Numbered from the stretch's first letter, positions 49,012-61,645 are shown. The stretch: DNA of 64,000 nucleotides from Impatiens glandulifera (GCF_907164915.1 NC_061862.1:81743718-81807717), one strand, 5' to 3'. Program-made: numbers and translations. The notes: generated by a model not told the origin, from the sequence alone.

Positions 49012-49498
49012 GATTGTTTATGTAATCCCTATATTTATAGCAAATAGAAAAGTTTTTTTTAAAAAAATTGAATATCTATGCATTCAGAAAAAGTAAAGTT
49101 CCCGTGATCAAATATCAAATCGGACCAGCCTGCAGTCCTTTTGACACATCATTCATAATTTATATTTTATTAATGAAAAAGTAATAACAATAGCATTGTG
49201 TGTTGTTTGATCTTTGTGTGTTTTTGTATAAAATCCTAAATTTTTACAAAAATACGCTCAATCTTCTAATCATAAATCAAATAATTCAATATTTTAATTA
49301 ACATTATATTAAATATTAAATTATTTCTATATAAAGAAAATTATATTAAATATAAATAAGATTTAAATTATATTTAATTAAGAAAATTCAATTGAAGCGC
49401 CAAAACATTTTGTTATAAACCCACAAATTACCAAAATTAACATGAATTTAATATTTCCATTTATTAAATATTAAATAAATTTATTGGAAATGACATTC

Positions 49499-50845
49499 AG
49501 CGAAAAAATCTTCGCTCAAATTACTTCATGTTTATTTTTAATTTTTTTATGAAATTTTTATTAACGGGGACTCCTTCAGGAGCGAAGAAATCTTCGCTTC
49601 AATCAATTTTAACCTATCCTTCATGTAAACCCCCTAACCCACACATGAGAAGACCGTTTGCCTGTCATGGAAATACAATTACCCTTGTATGTAATCACCA
49701 AAATTAACATGAATTTTATATTTCTTTTTATTAAATATGAATTCAATTTATTTGGAAATGTCATTCAGCGAAGAAATCTTCGCTCAAATTACTTCATTCT
49801 TATTTTTATTTTTTAAAAAAAAATTTATTTACGGGGAGACGTTCAGGAGCAAAGAAATCTTCGCTTCAATCATTTTGAACCTGACTTTCATGTAAACTCC
49901 ACAACCCACCCATGAGAAGACCGTTTGCTTTTCATGGAAACACACTTACCCATGTATGTAATTACCAAAAGTAACATGAATTTAATATTTCCATTTATTT
50001 AATATTAAATAAATTTATTGGAAATGACATTCAGCGAAGAAATCTTTGCTCAAATTATTTCATGTTTTTTTTTTAATTTTTTATTAAATTTTTATTTACA
50101 GGGATATGCATTTTCTAAAAGTAAATTTTCCGTGATCATCAAATATCAAATCGGACCAGTCTGCAGTCCTTTTGACATGACACATCATTCATAATTTATA
50201 TATTATTAATGAAAAAGTAAAAACAATACCATTAGGTGTTGTTTGATCTTTGTGTGTTTTTGTATAAAACCCAAAATTTCTCCAAAAAAACGCTCAATCT
50301 TCAAATCATAAATCAAATAATCCAATATTTTAATTAACATTATATTAAATATTAAATTATTTTTATATAAATAAAATTATATTTAATAAATAAGTTTAAA
50401 ATTAAATTAAATGTAATATTATTTATATGTAAAGAAAAATATATTAAATATAATTAAGAATTAAATTATATTAAATTAAAAAAATAAAATGAAACGCCAA
50501 AACCTTTTTGTCATGTCAATTCACCTGTTTTGTATGAAATAGTCTCAGTCTGTGTGAAACCCGCATACGGCAAGTCATTTCAACTACTACCATCCAATCA
50601 AATGTCAATCCTTCAGATTGCATTGTATATGTTAGATTTCCTGAGCGAAGAGTTGTTCGCCTATTCGAATATCTTTTTTTCCATAATGCTGAATCATATA
50701 AAAGATTTCCTGAGCGAAGAATAATTCGCACAATCCGGTGTTAAACGCGAAGCTTTCTTCGACTATTTGAGTATCTTTTATTTTCATAATGCTGAATTAT
50801 ATGTTAGATTTCCTGAGCGAATAATGCTTCGCCTCAAAAGAAGTT
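49499..50845 (+). repeat. Internal array of the MULE repeat unit and palindromes
   Basis: Palindromes at about 49499, 49580, 49767, 49848 and 50033 repeat with 81-bp and ~267-bp spacing, in units with GTAAAC...CCCAT GAGAAGACCGTTTGC and ATTAACATGAATTT words, the same orientation as the left TIR. More palindromes at 50644, 50713, 50736 and 50815, of the AGCGAAGAATAATTCGC kind. A separate ~200-bp segment repeats: 49085-49370 and 50105-50400 share CGGACCAG(C/T)CTGCAGTCC and GTTGTTTGATCTTTGTGTG. Confidence 0.88.
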
Positions 50846-51059
50846 CATGAAAAACCACTTATTCATGTTTGTAAAAACTGAAACGGGCTCATGAAAATAC
50901 ATTCACACTGAACACGTATTTAGAAAATAGAATATCTCAAGCCCGACTCCGGCCGTTATACCCCCAGGTTACTCTACTCTTTCACCTAGCGCTGTCGTCT
51001 CTGTTCGTTCGACTCCGAATCCATTTCTCTTCCGGTTAGTATCTTCTGCTGTTGCGAAA

Positions 51060-54000
51060 ATGGTAAGAAGTGTTGACGGTTTCATGCGTTGGTCATTTTC
51101 GTTTGCTTATTTGAATTCGTTTGAATCTAAATGTGACTATATCATTTCAGAATCAGGATTCCGATAAGCAAATAGTTCCATATACTGAATCGACGACGGA
51201 AGTTAACACACTGAGGTAATTACGCTAATGTTAGAAAATGTACATATTTGCTTCATTTCTGATAATGTAGTTCATCGAATTTTTTGTATAAACGTATTGC
51301 ACACATGTTAATGTAGGGTTGAACAAAGGAAAAGAAAACTCGAGGCATCAGGTACGCCCACGACACCATTGGATATACTGGCCACAGCTGCTAATGAAGC
51401 ACTTAATGAGAACTAGGTTAAGAAGAAAAGAAGAAAGAATCGTGACCCTGATGTTGATTTTAAGAGCAGAACCTCTCCATCGGGCCTTCATTACCTGGTT
51501 AACAGGTTATCCAAAGAACAAAAGGATGCTGTGAGGGACATAGGATTTGGTTCACTTCTTTCATTGGGCATATCAAAATGCCCACTTGAATTCTCACGGT
51601 GCATTGTGAGTCTCTTCAATCCCAGAAGGAGGAGCATCGTCCTACACAGTGGAGAGGAGATGCAGATTGATGAAGAGGATGTTCAATGTGTATTGAACAT
51701 CCCTAGAGGGGAATTAGAAGTGGCAGAGTGTTTAGGAATTCGCACGGACGATAAGGTGTACAAGGACAATCTCACGGCGTAGAGAAGGAGATGGGGATTC
51801 GAGAATAGTGGATGTCCTTCGACCTACAAAATGCCGGACAAAATTCTACAGAATACAGCCGGAGACAGTAACTTCAAGATGGACTTCGTTGTGTTTGTGG
51901 TATCTAGTTTTTTGTGGACATCCCAAAATCCACAATACAGGTATACCAGTTAACTACCTAGCAGTAATTCTGTAATTTCATTTCGAACTTCACTGTCATG
52001 TTAAATGATTTGAGGCACTCCTTTTTTATATACAGATTCAAAGTACTGAAATCCCTACAGGATGTATCTAAAATTAAAGACTACAACTGGTGCAAGTTAC
52101 TTTAGACGAACTAGTTGACAGTGTTTATAAGTGGAAAGAAAAAAGACATCATATTTCCATGGACCACTAACGTTTCTTTTGGTGAGTATAGAAATTTATT
52201 TGCTATAGGTTCTAGCTTCATAATTTTTCCTTTAGTTTAACGTATTATATATTTATTTATGCTAATATATCAGTTGTGCTACTTGGACCGGGTGGTTGAG
52301 TTCAAGGTAAACGGTCAGATCTTAAGGAATTTTCCTATTTTGAGATGCTGGGACGAGAAGAAGATGTACGACAGGGTTGATTATGAGGCTGCCCAGGGGG
52401 GTTTGGATATGGTAGGGTAGTTGCCCGCATAGCCATTCCGAATGAGCAACCACCGATTCAACAAAATATGGAGCCACCACTACCACAAGCTAGGGATGAC
52501 ATGACATCCAATCTTACTGAGCAGCCACCGATTCCACAAAATCTTGCATCATGTTTGAGGAAGGTTGGGGCCGCTGCAGAAGAATTGGCACAGGGGGCTA
52601 AATAGCTAAATGAGATGCACTAGATTAACGCAATTGAACTTGTACAATCTGCCTTTGAGCCATTTGCCACAGTACTAAACTTTCATTCAATCCTAAGGGA
52701 AGGCTTACAAAGGAGCTTGGACAAGACAAATCATCAGCAACCAAGAGAAAAAGACCTTCCCACAACAGGATCCAACAAGAACACCATTACACCCAACACC
52801 CAAGCCAACACCAAAACCATTCCTCCCAACACCTAAGCCAACACCAAAACCACCACTCCAACAGCCCAAGCCAACCAAAACACCATTCCTCCCAAAATAG
52901 AAACCAACACTCAAGCCAACACCAAAACCATTCCTCCCAACACCCAAGCCAACACCAAAACCACCACTCCAACAGCCCAAGCCAACCAAAACACCATTCC
53001 TCCCAAAATAGAAACCAACACTCAAGTCAACACCAAAACCATTCCTCCCAACACCCAAGCCAACACCAAAACCATCACCACTCCAACAGCCCAATCCAAC
53101 AAGAACACCATTACCCCCAACACCTAAACCAACACCCAAGCCAAAGCCAACACCATTCCTCCCAACACCCAAACCAACACCAAAACCACCACCACTCCAA
53201 CAGCCCAAGCCAACAAGAACATCATTACCCCCAACACCCAAACCAACACCCAAGCTAAAGCCAATACCATTCCTCCCAACACCCAAGCCAACACCAAAAC
53301 CACCACCACTCCAACATCCCAAGCCAACAAGAACATCATTACCCCCAACACCCAAACCAACAACCAAGCCAAAGCCAACACCATTCCTTCCAACACCCAA
53401 GACAACACCAAAACCACCACCACTCCAACAGCCCAAGCCAACAAGAACACGATTCCTCCCAAAACAGAAACCAACACCCAAGCCAAAGCCAACACCATTC
53501 CTCCCAATACCCAAGCCAACACCAAAACCACCACCACTCCAACAGTCCAAGCCAACCAAAACATCATTCCTCCCAAAACAGAAACCAACACCAAAACCAG
53601 CACTCCAACAACCCAAGCCTTGCCTCTTACCCAAATTATTCAACAAACAGAAGAAACTGGACCATCAAAGGCCTTAAATGTCTGTAGAAAAGTCTCACGA
53701 AATTTGAAAATGGATTGGTTAACCGAGGTCATCAACACCGAAACCAACAATAACTCCCCTTCATTGGCGATAGTAAAAATTGAAGAAGAATGCATCTCTA
53801 ATCTACCACTGCCACTTCAACCTGCCTTGTCTCGTCCACAAATGAAATTGAAGGAATGGCTTGGAGGATTGGAGTTACCCCCAGTATTGAATACCCCATA
53901 TTACAATAAAATGTTTAGGGATGTCAAAGAAATAACAAACATTCAGAAGATATTTGTGGGTTTCATATTTGCTACAGGACTTGAAAAAAGGTAATGTTTC

Positions 54001-55073
54001 CTGGACATTCTTACTTATTCCTAAAAAATATACTTTGTACCCCATTCTGAAACATGTTTTTCTGGTTTTATGTAGTGAAATGTTATTTTTTGGTGATAGA
54101 CTAAGTCTACACGTGACGCGCGGGAACATGCTTCAATGGCTGATCAAACCTAGGTAGATAGTATGATTATTGACATTTGGTCGTACATGTTGAACGACCT
54201 TTGTAGGAGAAATGTAAAACGTCGTTACAATAAGATTTTATACACAACCGCGTAAACTGTAAGTTGTACTAGCACTATTGTTTATCAATTATGTTATTCG
54301 TATGATACTAAAAACTATGCTGTAAACAGATTTTTCGTGCAAGTGGGATAACTTCGAAAGACCAATTCGATGAAAGGTTCTGTCGTGAATGTCGTGCTTT
54401 CAACATTTCGAAAAGGGACCTCTTGGATGTGGACCTCGTAAGTACATCTCTCGCTGTGATATCTTATAATAGCATGTACACCTATATGCAATCTTATTTG
54501 TTTTAATTCTATTCACAGATGTTTTTCCCAATCATTGATGACTCCCATTTCTACTTGGTTTGCTATAACTTCATACAAAATGAAATTCAAGTAATTGACA
54601 ACAGGGAGTCACCTATGCAATCGCCCTTCGAGAGAAGATATAAGAATATCCAAATCTTGGTATGACACTAAAATTTGATTTCCAACTAGTTCAATAATTG
54701 AATTACTATTAGCACTAAATTACATTACATCATGTTGTTTGTAATTATGTATCAGGATGACTACATTCAACGGTATATGAACGACGTAGACCCCGTTCTT
54801 GCTAAAAAGTATGGCAGTTTAGAAAAGAAATGTTTGAAATTGTCATGACAGGATTCCAGGAATTACACTGACTGCGGCATTTTTTGCATGAGACACATGG
54901 AGACGTATGAAGGTCAGATGAAGGGTTGGAAAAGTGGCTTCGCCGTTAAAAAAAATGTGCGCGCACAAATAAAGACCTTGAAGATGATATATTGTTGGCG
55001 TGTCATTGGGTCGGAGCTCAACAGAGTCAGGAACAAGGTCTACGATTCCTGTAGTAAATTGATTAGTGGATGA
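51060..55073 (+). pseudogene. Ulp1-like cysteine protease gene B (transposon-borne), broken but with intact catalytic triad
   Basis: Exon 1 would end at ATG 51060-51062 followed by GT; next exon 51151 (NQDSDKQIVPYTES); then 51317 on: basic VKKKRRKN, IGFGSLLSLGISKCPLEFSR, DEEDVQCVLNIPRGE. Later FKVLKSLQDVSKIKDYNWC near 52036; LCYLDRVVEF near 52273; a T/N/P/Q minisatellite 52760-53620; VDSMIIDIWSYMLNDLC near 54155; MFFPIIDDSHFYLVCYNF (catalytic His) and EIQVIDNRES (Asp) in 54520-54660; QDSRNYTDCGIFCMRHMETY with Gln and Cys (codon 54873-54875). TGA 55071-55073. Lesions: TAG 51414-51416 and 51780-51782, frameshifts near 52100 and 52410, and stops in the minisatellite. Diverged from gene A. Both proteins would be SUMO-protease-like. 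Confidence 0.82.
52760..53620 (+). repeat. T/N/P/Q-rich coding minisatellite in Ulp1-like gene B
   Basis: Nine or so ~100-bp units built from AACACCCAAGCCAACACCAA, ACCATTCCTCCCAA and CCACTCCAACAGCCCAAGCC blocks. In the gene frame they encode [16 protein letters not shown] and [10 protein letters not shown] steps with two TAA stops. The antisense frame is open for 313 codons (glycine/leucine/valine repeats) only because of the repeat's composition. Confidence 0.9.
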
Positions 55074-56380
55074 ATTTGGAAATGTATACAGATTGTGTAA
55101 TTAAAGTTTTCAAATAATTTTACTTCACATTTGTACAATAATGAAGATGCATACAGATTGTGTAATTAAACTTTCCATATAATTTTACTTGATATTTGTA
55201 CAATAATGAAGATGTTGTGTAATTAAAATTTTCAAATAATTTTACTTGACATTTTTACAATAATGAAGATGTATATACAGATTGTTTTTAATGAAATTTA
55301 ATTTTTGTAAATTAATTTGTTCCCAATACTGTGACATTCATGTTAAAATGTTTTCAGGTAATTTTAATGTAAGGAGTCGAATTGGAGCGAAGAATTCTTC
55401 GCTTCATGTTATTTTAAACATGGCGCTCATGTAAAACCCCCATCCCACCCATGAAAATCCGGGTTACCTGACATGTAATTACAATTACTCTAACATGTAA
55501 ATACCAAAATTTACAAAAATATAATACTTGTTTATTTATGTATTAAATAAATTTATTGAAAGAAACATGAAGCGAATAAATATTCGCTTCAAATACTTGT
55601 TTTCATTTTAAAAATTTTGATGAAATTTTAATGCAAGGAGTCGAATTGGAGCGAAGAATTCTTCGCTTCAATTACTTGTTTTTATTTTTACAATTTTATA
55701 TGAAAACTTTTATTTAAGATTAGTCGAATTGGAGCGAAGAATTCTTCGCTTCAATTATTTTAAACCTGGCGTTCATGTAAAACTCCCACCCCACCCATGA
55801 AAAGCCGGGTTACCTGACATATAATTACACTTACTCTAACATGTAAATACCAAAATTTACAAAAATATAAATTTATTGAAAGAAACATGAAGCGAATAAA
55901 TATTCGCTTCAAATACTTATTTTTATTGGAGCGATTAATTATTCGCTTCAATTTTAGGTTTTTATTTTTAAATTTTTAATGAAAATTATAATTAAGAGGA
56001 GTCGACTGGGAGCGAATAATTATTCGCTTCATTTACATGTTTTTATTTTTAGAAGGAAATTAATGTTTTCATTCATTTGGTATTACATAAAACATCACAT
56101 GCATACATTCTACATTCTTCATGGTTTCAAATCAAATATACATACAAATACATATCAGATTTCACATGAAACTGGAATTCGATAGTTAAGATGACAAAAG
56201 AACAGTGAACGGAGTATCGGCGTCCATGCTGAAACTTTCGTCCCATTGTTGAGGAGTTGAGAACTGAGAAGTTGTCGTTGGCATTGCATTTGATGGCTGG
56301 AACGGTATATCAATTTAAAAGTATGTTAATAAATGAAGATTAATAACCCAATTATTAGCAAAGAAGTTAAGTCAGCAAAT
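55074..56380 (+). repeat. Spacer between convergent genes with palindrome array
   Basis: First part: three copies of a ~65-bp unit with ATTGTGTAATTAAA and TACAATAATGAAGATG (55080-55290). Then palindromes at about 55384, 55571, 55649, 55733, 55890, 55928 and 56010; the commonest is AGCGAAGAATTCTTCGCT, a perfect palindrome. Units again include ACATGTAAATACCAAAATTT. No gene. Confidence 0.88.
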
Positions 56381-58500
56381 TCATACCGGATTCTGTGATT
56401 CGCTTGTTATTCTTGTTGATTTTCTTTTTCTTGATTTCTTCTCTAGTCCACCTTTCCTTCTCTTACCAGACTTTCTTGGCTTCTTAGTTTTGATTCCTTT
56501 CGCTTGAACATGGGAACCCTCGGAAGAACATGATACACCAGTTGGTGAAGTTTGCATATTTATACTCTCTTGTAATTTTTTATCCACAAACTTACACTGG
56601 CTAAGCATAATTTCTTTAACATGCCTATACGTGTCATCTCTTTCAGCTACCTTTGTAAATAAATGCATGGACAAGCCACACAAATCTCTGTATCTTATGT
56701 TATGAAGCTCACTCGGATCAACATTACTATTGTCCACGATTGGATCAGTTCCAAATAATCCATCTTTTGTTGTTCTTGTCCACCTCTTCAATATCAACGC
56801 AGGAGGAATCTTCAACACGTCAATCATCGTGAAAATCTTTAGGATGTGAGCACACAAAATCCCGCCAAATTCAAATTTACAGCAGCTACACTCGATATTC
56901 TTATCATCATTCTTATGAACTGTAACTGTATGAGAGTATCTCCTAGTGTGGGGGGTTACCTTATATTTTCTGTGTGTGTCAACATCCTCTAACATTTTTA
57001 CACCACAATCATGCGACATAAACCATTGTTGTTCAAAGCACTTAAATACCTCTGGAATGTAAACTTTGCATGCATCATTTAAGACAAAACTGGATAGTTC
57101 AGACTTGGTTGGATGGTAATTGATTTGAAATCAGCCTTCAACACATCATATCTTCTTTCATCAATTAGTCTTTCAAAGTGTTTGAAAATTTCTAAAAATT
57201 TGTGTTTGTAGGAGCAGTACCTTTTCAACACATTGTTCATACTTTCACTTCTCTGTGTTGTCGTTATATCAGCACAAAACATATGTCGTCCATACACTAA
57301 TGCCAACTTTCGCCTAATGCAAAACATACGTTTCAATCAGTCGTTGTTTTCAAGCCCGTAGTTTGTCAACATTTGATTCCAAGCTTCAACAAACTCTATC
57401 TCTTCTTCAAAATCATATATACATGAAGAAAAATCCTTCGAAAATTCTCTGAAATTATGAAACACGGAGCTTAGATCTATGGCTGCATTTTGAAATATGT
57501 GCCAAAGACATAAACGATGATTTGTTTCGGGCCATGTAGACGCCAAGGCCTTAGCCATGGCCACGTCTTGATCTGTAAGAATGGTTTTTGGTTTTTTCCC
57601 ACGCATAGCTTTGGTGAAAGTCTCAAACAACCATTCAAAAGTCATCGCAGTTTCATCGTATAATAGAGTTGCACCAAAAATAATAGATTGTTTGTGATGA
57701 TTCACACCTACAAAAAGCGCAACTGGACGACCTTCCTTATTCTTCTTGTAGGTCGTGTCAAAACTGACAACGTCTCCGAAGTATGAATAATCAGACCGCA
57801 TGTTGGAATCACACCAAAAAATATTCGTTATCAAATCGTCCGCATCAAGTTGAAAAGCATTATAAAAACCTGGATCATTTGATTGTTTTTTCTGCAAATA
57901 CTCTAATACACTCCCTGTATCCCCAAAATTATAGTCTCTAGTTCTTTTCGTTCGCAAGTAATTTTTGTAATCTCAGGAAGAAAACCAAGATTCTCCCTTC
58001 CACCGATTTGTTTAGACTCGGTAGAATTCCCACGTGAGTGGCAATCTTGATATGTAAGCTTGCAACTGCAGAAATATTCCTATGGCATCTATATAGGTGA
58101 GTTTTCTTTGGACTTGTAAGAGGATGACAATACTCACTAATAAAATTTACCACTTGGAACTTTCCATTCTCTGCCCTCTTTATCCTCAATTTCGCTTCAC
58201 AACCGAACCTCGTCAAAGAACGGCTACGTCTCACATAGACATCCCGTTTGTCTTTTATCCGTTCACCCTATGCACTACAACAAAAAACTCTATCCAGTAT
58301 TTTACCACCGTTGTCAACATGTTTTGAATTATGCATTATACTAAATCCTATTAGTTTAGCGTATGCTAAATAGAATTCGTAGTCTTCTTCTTCACTCTCA
58401 AATTCCCGACCTAAATGTGGAATTAAGTTGGCTTCGATGTCCTCCAAAGGTTGGCCGTTTTCATCGAAATTCAATTGACGACGACAACTAGCAGATTCAC
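56381..58500 (-). pseudogene. MULE transposase, FAR1/Jittery-like, broken
   Basis: Read on the minus strand: FAR1-type zinc-binding start (GREFESEEEDYEFYLAYAK, then VRRSRSLTRFGCEAKLRI and EYCHPLTSPKK); DDE core with DVVSFDTTYKKNKEGRPVAL (first D), TILTDQDVAMAKAL (second D) and HRLCLWHIFQNA; TTTQRSESMNNVLKRYCSYK; then SWIM zinc finger ECSCCKFEFGGILCAHIL; basic tail KKPRKSGKRRKGG. Stop TGA 56381-56383. Lesions: TAG 58268-58270 and TGA in the NNDxL segment near 57337, frameshifts near 57975 and 57066. Such proteins bind TIRs and cut the element; FHY3/FAR1 factors descend from them. As it stands it cannot make full-length enzyme. The true start was not found. Confidence 0.9.
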
Positions 58501-59490
58501 TGTTAAATTTTAGAACACGTAGAAAATAAATCTTGATCTCACCAAAACTTAGAGATGATTGTAAAATTAATGAAATATAAGCGAAGAGCGCTTCACTTCA
58601 CTATTATTCATAGTAATCCAATAAGCGAAGAGTGCTTCGCTTCACTACATATTATCAACAATCCTATAAGTGAAGAGCTTTTCTCTTAAATATGAACGAA
58701 AACATCTTATAGTATTAGAGAAGTTAAACAAAAAAAATATATCTTAAATCATTAATATCATTCTCGTTCATATCATTCTCTTTCATGTGTATTCCTTCCT
58801 GATAATCAACAAGAACAGAACATTTAATGTCAAGTATTCAAAAAACATAAAAAAAACGTTATGAAGAAAAGTAGAGAAGGAAGATGACATTCAAAAACGT
58901 ACCATTTTAATTTAGGAAAATGGATTGATATTATAATGAACTATAACTCCGGCGAAGGAAAGGTCGATGGTAGACCATACTCCGGCGAAAAATGGTCGAC
59001 TGCTTCTCAGACAGGTGAGAGAGAAAATAGTACAAATCTAGCAGCATGGCAGTATTTAATGAAAATGTGGTGTTAGGTGGCGGTGAGGTGATTTGATAAA
59101 AAATATATTTGATTTTAATAATTAAATGAATAACATTATTATAAATTAATATTAATCAATCAAGCGCTTCATCAGAAAGCGAAGATTGCTTCACAATATT
59201 ATTTGACAATTGAAAAACATATATAAATTTATCACATTTAAGTGAGATTTGTAAATACACAAGGGGCGCTTACAAAGATTGCCATGTATTAATAAATTAA
59301 TACAAATTTATACTTTACTTTAAGTTATACATTATTTCATGTTTAAAGATTTCGTTTATGATAATTTTGCTGTTTAAAAAAAATACAATACTAAGAACAA
59401 AAAAGCGAAAGCTGAAATCACAAATGACATTAACAAATTCAAGAATGCCAAATATTCAAATATTCAGTAACAAATTCAACCAACACATGT
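58501..59490. repeat. Spacer with AGCGAAGAG(T/C)GCTTCGCTT palindromes
   Basis: Palindromes near 58580 and 58622, a decayed one near 58668, and AGCGAAGATTGCTTCAC near 59177. Probably includes the promoter of the transposase (left part) and the 3' flank of the BRCT gene (right part). No gene seen. Confidence 0.7.
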
Positions 59491-60659
59491 CTATGTAAAC
59501 AAAGGCTGCAAATCACAAGCAGGAATGGATTCTAGCAAGCTTGTGTGTAGAACACCATATACATCCAAATATGTCGTCAAATGATTCACTGCCTCAAATA
59601 CCCAAACCAGTTCATTAACATCGTGCCGAGACTCGTCGTATTCAATTATAGTTTTGTCGTCCTCGGGCTCAACAAATGGATTCTCCATTTCTTTAGTCGT
59701 ACCTCCTCTAGCTATTACAAACCCCATCAGATCCTGTTTGTAAGCCGAGATGAATTCCCCTACAAACATAAAGGTATAACCGTCGAACAGTTTCGGCAGC
59801 TGAAATAAAATACAAAACATTTTCAGTTATCATGGAGAATTGAAGATATGGAGGAGGAGGAGGAGGAATCAGACAAAACTTACATTGTTCAAATACTGCA
59901 TTCTGCCAGCTCTTGGACCGTCCACAGTCCCATGATTATCTCGCTGCACCTCGTACGGTTCCTCGTCAACGTAACATTTTGATCTCATTGATGATTTTAT
60001 CCCTATACAAAAGCAATTGGTATTTTTAGTTTTCATATATGTGAAAATGAATATTGCGTTAAGAGTTAAGAATAACAGAGTCTCACAATCAATGGTAAGG
60101 ACCCTACTCCCATTCAATATTGCCTTCAATACTTTAATAGTTCGACCACATCCACCATTAGCATCGGTGGATGCTATGACGTGGGTTACATCATCTTGCC
60201 ACCTCATTGTCACCGTGGCACCACATGTGTTAGCATATTGTTGCATCAAGTGCTGTGTAAGAACAATAATAAATATTTTAGATGAACATGATGAAAACTT
60301 ACACAATATGGAAAAAAAGGGATATATGTCAAGAATAGTACTATATCTTCACTTGTTAATTGATTTGGGCATAAAATTCAGTCTTTGCCAAAGTTTTGGA
60401 CGGATGCATTATCGGTTGTCTGCACATGCATGAAAAAAAAGTCTTTGTTAGTATTTACTAGGGTTTCGTGGAAATAATATACAAAACTCTAACACTATGT
60501 ATGTTTTCCTAAATATGATGGATTTTCATTGAACGTGACATTTTGAGAGTAGGGTTTCCTAAATATTCACGAGACAACGACATCCCATGACATAATCTAG
60601 GATTTAGAGGTTTCATAATCCTAAATATGAAAAGTTTACTATTTTGGTGTACGTACCAT
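59491..60659 (-). CDS. Tandem-BRCT protein, captured BRCA1/BARD1-like C-terminus
   Basis: Model: leader exon ending in ATG 60657-60659 (directly followed by GT), exons 60087-60252, 59884-60002 and 59491-59799, stop TAG 59491-59493. Joined 597 nt (198 aa), GT-AG, frame open throughout. BRCT 1: MQQYANTCGATVTMRWQDDV, THVIASTDANGGCGRTIKVL, AILNGSRVLTIDWIK; linker DEEPYEVQRDNHGTVDGPRA; BRCT 2: KLFDGYTFMFVGEFISAYKQ through LLESIPACDLQPL. In plant BRCA1 and BARD1 this C-terminal pair binds phosphopeptides in DNA repair; the RING and middle parts are absent. The exon 1 join is inferred. A TATA-like run lies at 60803-60818. It sits in the MULE's right part, so it is a captured gene fragment that may still be expressed. 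Confidence 0.75.
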
Positions 60660-60802
60660 TGTGGAGACGTGAAGATCTTGCTTCTGGTCTGGTCGACGGG
60701 GAGCCGGATGCGAATCGCCGTGAAAGGAGGCAGGCGCCGAAGAGAGAGAGAGATGAATCGGGTGGAAATGATTATAAAATAATCATATTAGGGTGTATAT
60801 AT

Positions 60803-60818
60803 ATATTCATGGAACCTG
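60803..60818 (-). promoter_or_regulatory. Possible TATA box of the BRCT gene
   Basis: On the minus strand TATATATATACACCC precedes a CT-rich leader (TCTCTCTCTCTTC near 60745) and the ATG at 60659 by about 150 nt. It is placed only by pattern and distance. Confidence 0.35.
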
Positions 60819-61645
60819 GGCGAACAAGTCTTCTCTCGAAAAGCGACTATTCATTCAGTTTCACATGACACTTGACCATGGGCGAATAATTATTCTCTCG
60901 AAAAGCGTCTAATCACTACATTTTACATGGCACCTGGTCTAGGCGAACAAATCTTCTCTCACAAAGCGTCTATTCATTCCATTGAACATGGGCGAAGGGG
61001 TATTCGCTATAAAAATGAATTAATTAAAGCGAAGAATTCGTCGCTTAAAATCATCTCCCCGTAAATAAAATTTTAATAAAAAAATTAAAAATAAGAATGA
61101 AGTAATTTGAGCGAAGATTTCTTCGTTGCATGTCATTTTTAATAAATTGAATTAATATTTAATAAATGGAAATATAAAATTCATGTTAATTTTGGTCTTT
61201 ACATACATGAGTCAGTGTATTTCCATGACAGGCAAACGGTCTTAACATGGGTGGGTTGAGAGGTTTACATGAAGGTCAGGTTAAAAATAATTGAAGCAAA
61301 AAATTCGTCGCTTTAAATCGTCTCCCCGTAAATCAAAATTTAATAAAAAATTAAAAATAAGAATGAAGTAATTTGAGCGACGATTTCTTCGTTGCATGTC
61401 ATTTTTAATAAATTTAATTGATATTTAATAAATGGAAATATAAAATTCAGGTTAATTTTGGTCTTTACATACATGATAGGTAAACGGTCTTCTCATGGGA
61501 GGGTATGGGGTTTTACATGAACGTCAGGTTAAAAATAATTGAAGCGAAGATTTTTTCGCTCCTGAGCGTCTCCCCGTAAATAAAAATTTCATAAAAAAAT
61601 TTAAAAAATAAGAATGAAGTAATTGAAGCGAAGATTTCTTCGCTG
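60818..61645 (-). repeat. Array of palindromes and repeat units, right end
   Basis: Three units near 60818, 60880 and 60940 read GGCGAA...TCTTCTCTCGAAAAGCG (altered stems), then 60990, 61028, 61100, 61290, 61375, 61542 and 61627 are closer to AGCGAAGATTTCTTCGCT. Orientation of the surrounding unit is inverse to the left array, as expected for a terminal repeat. Confidence 0.85.

Noticed and set aside
52705..53646. 313-codon minus-strand open frame, glycine/valine/leucine-rich
   Set aside because: It is the antisense of the T/N/P/Q minisatellite in Ulp1-like gene B; repeat composition alone keeps it open.
60644..60868. 74-codon plus-strand frame
   Set aside because: Antisense to the leader exon of the BRCT gene; arginine-rich composition from CT-rich leader.
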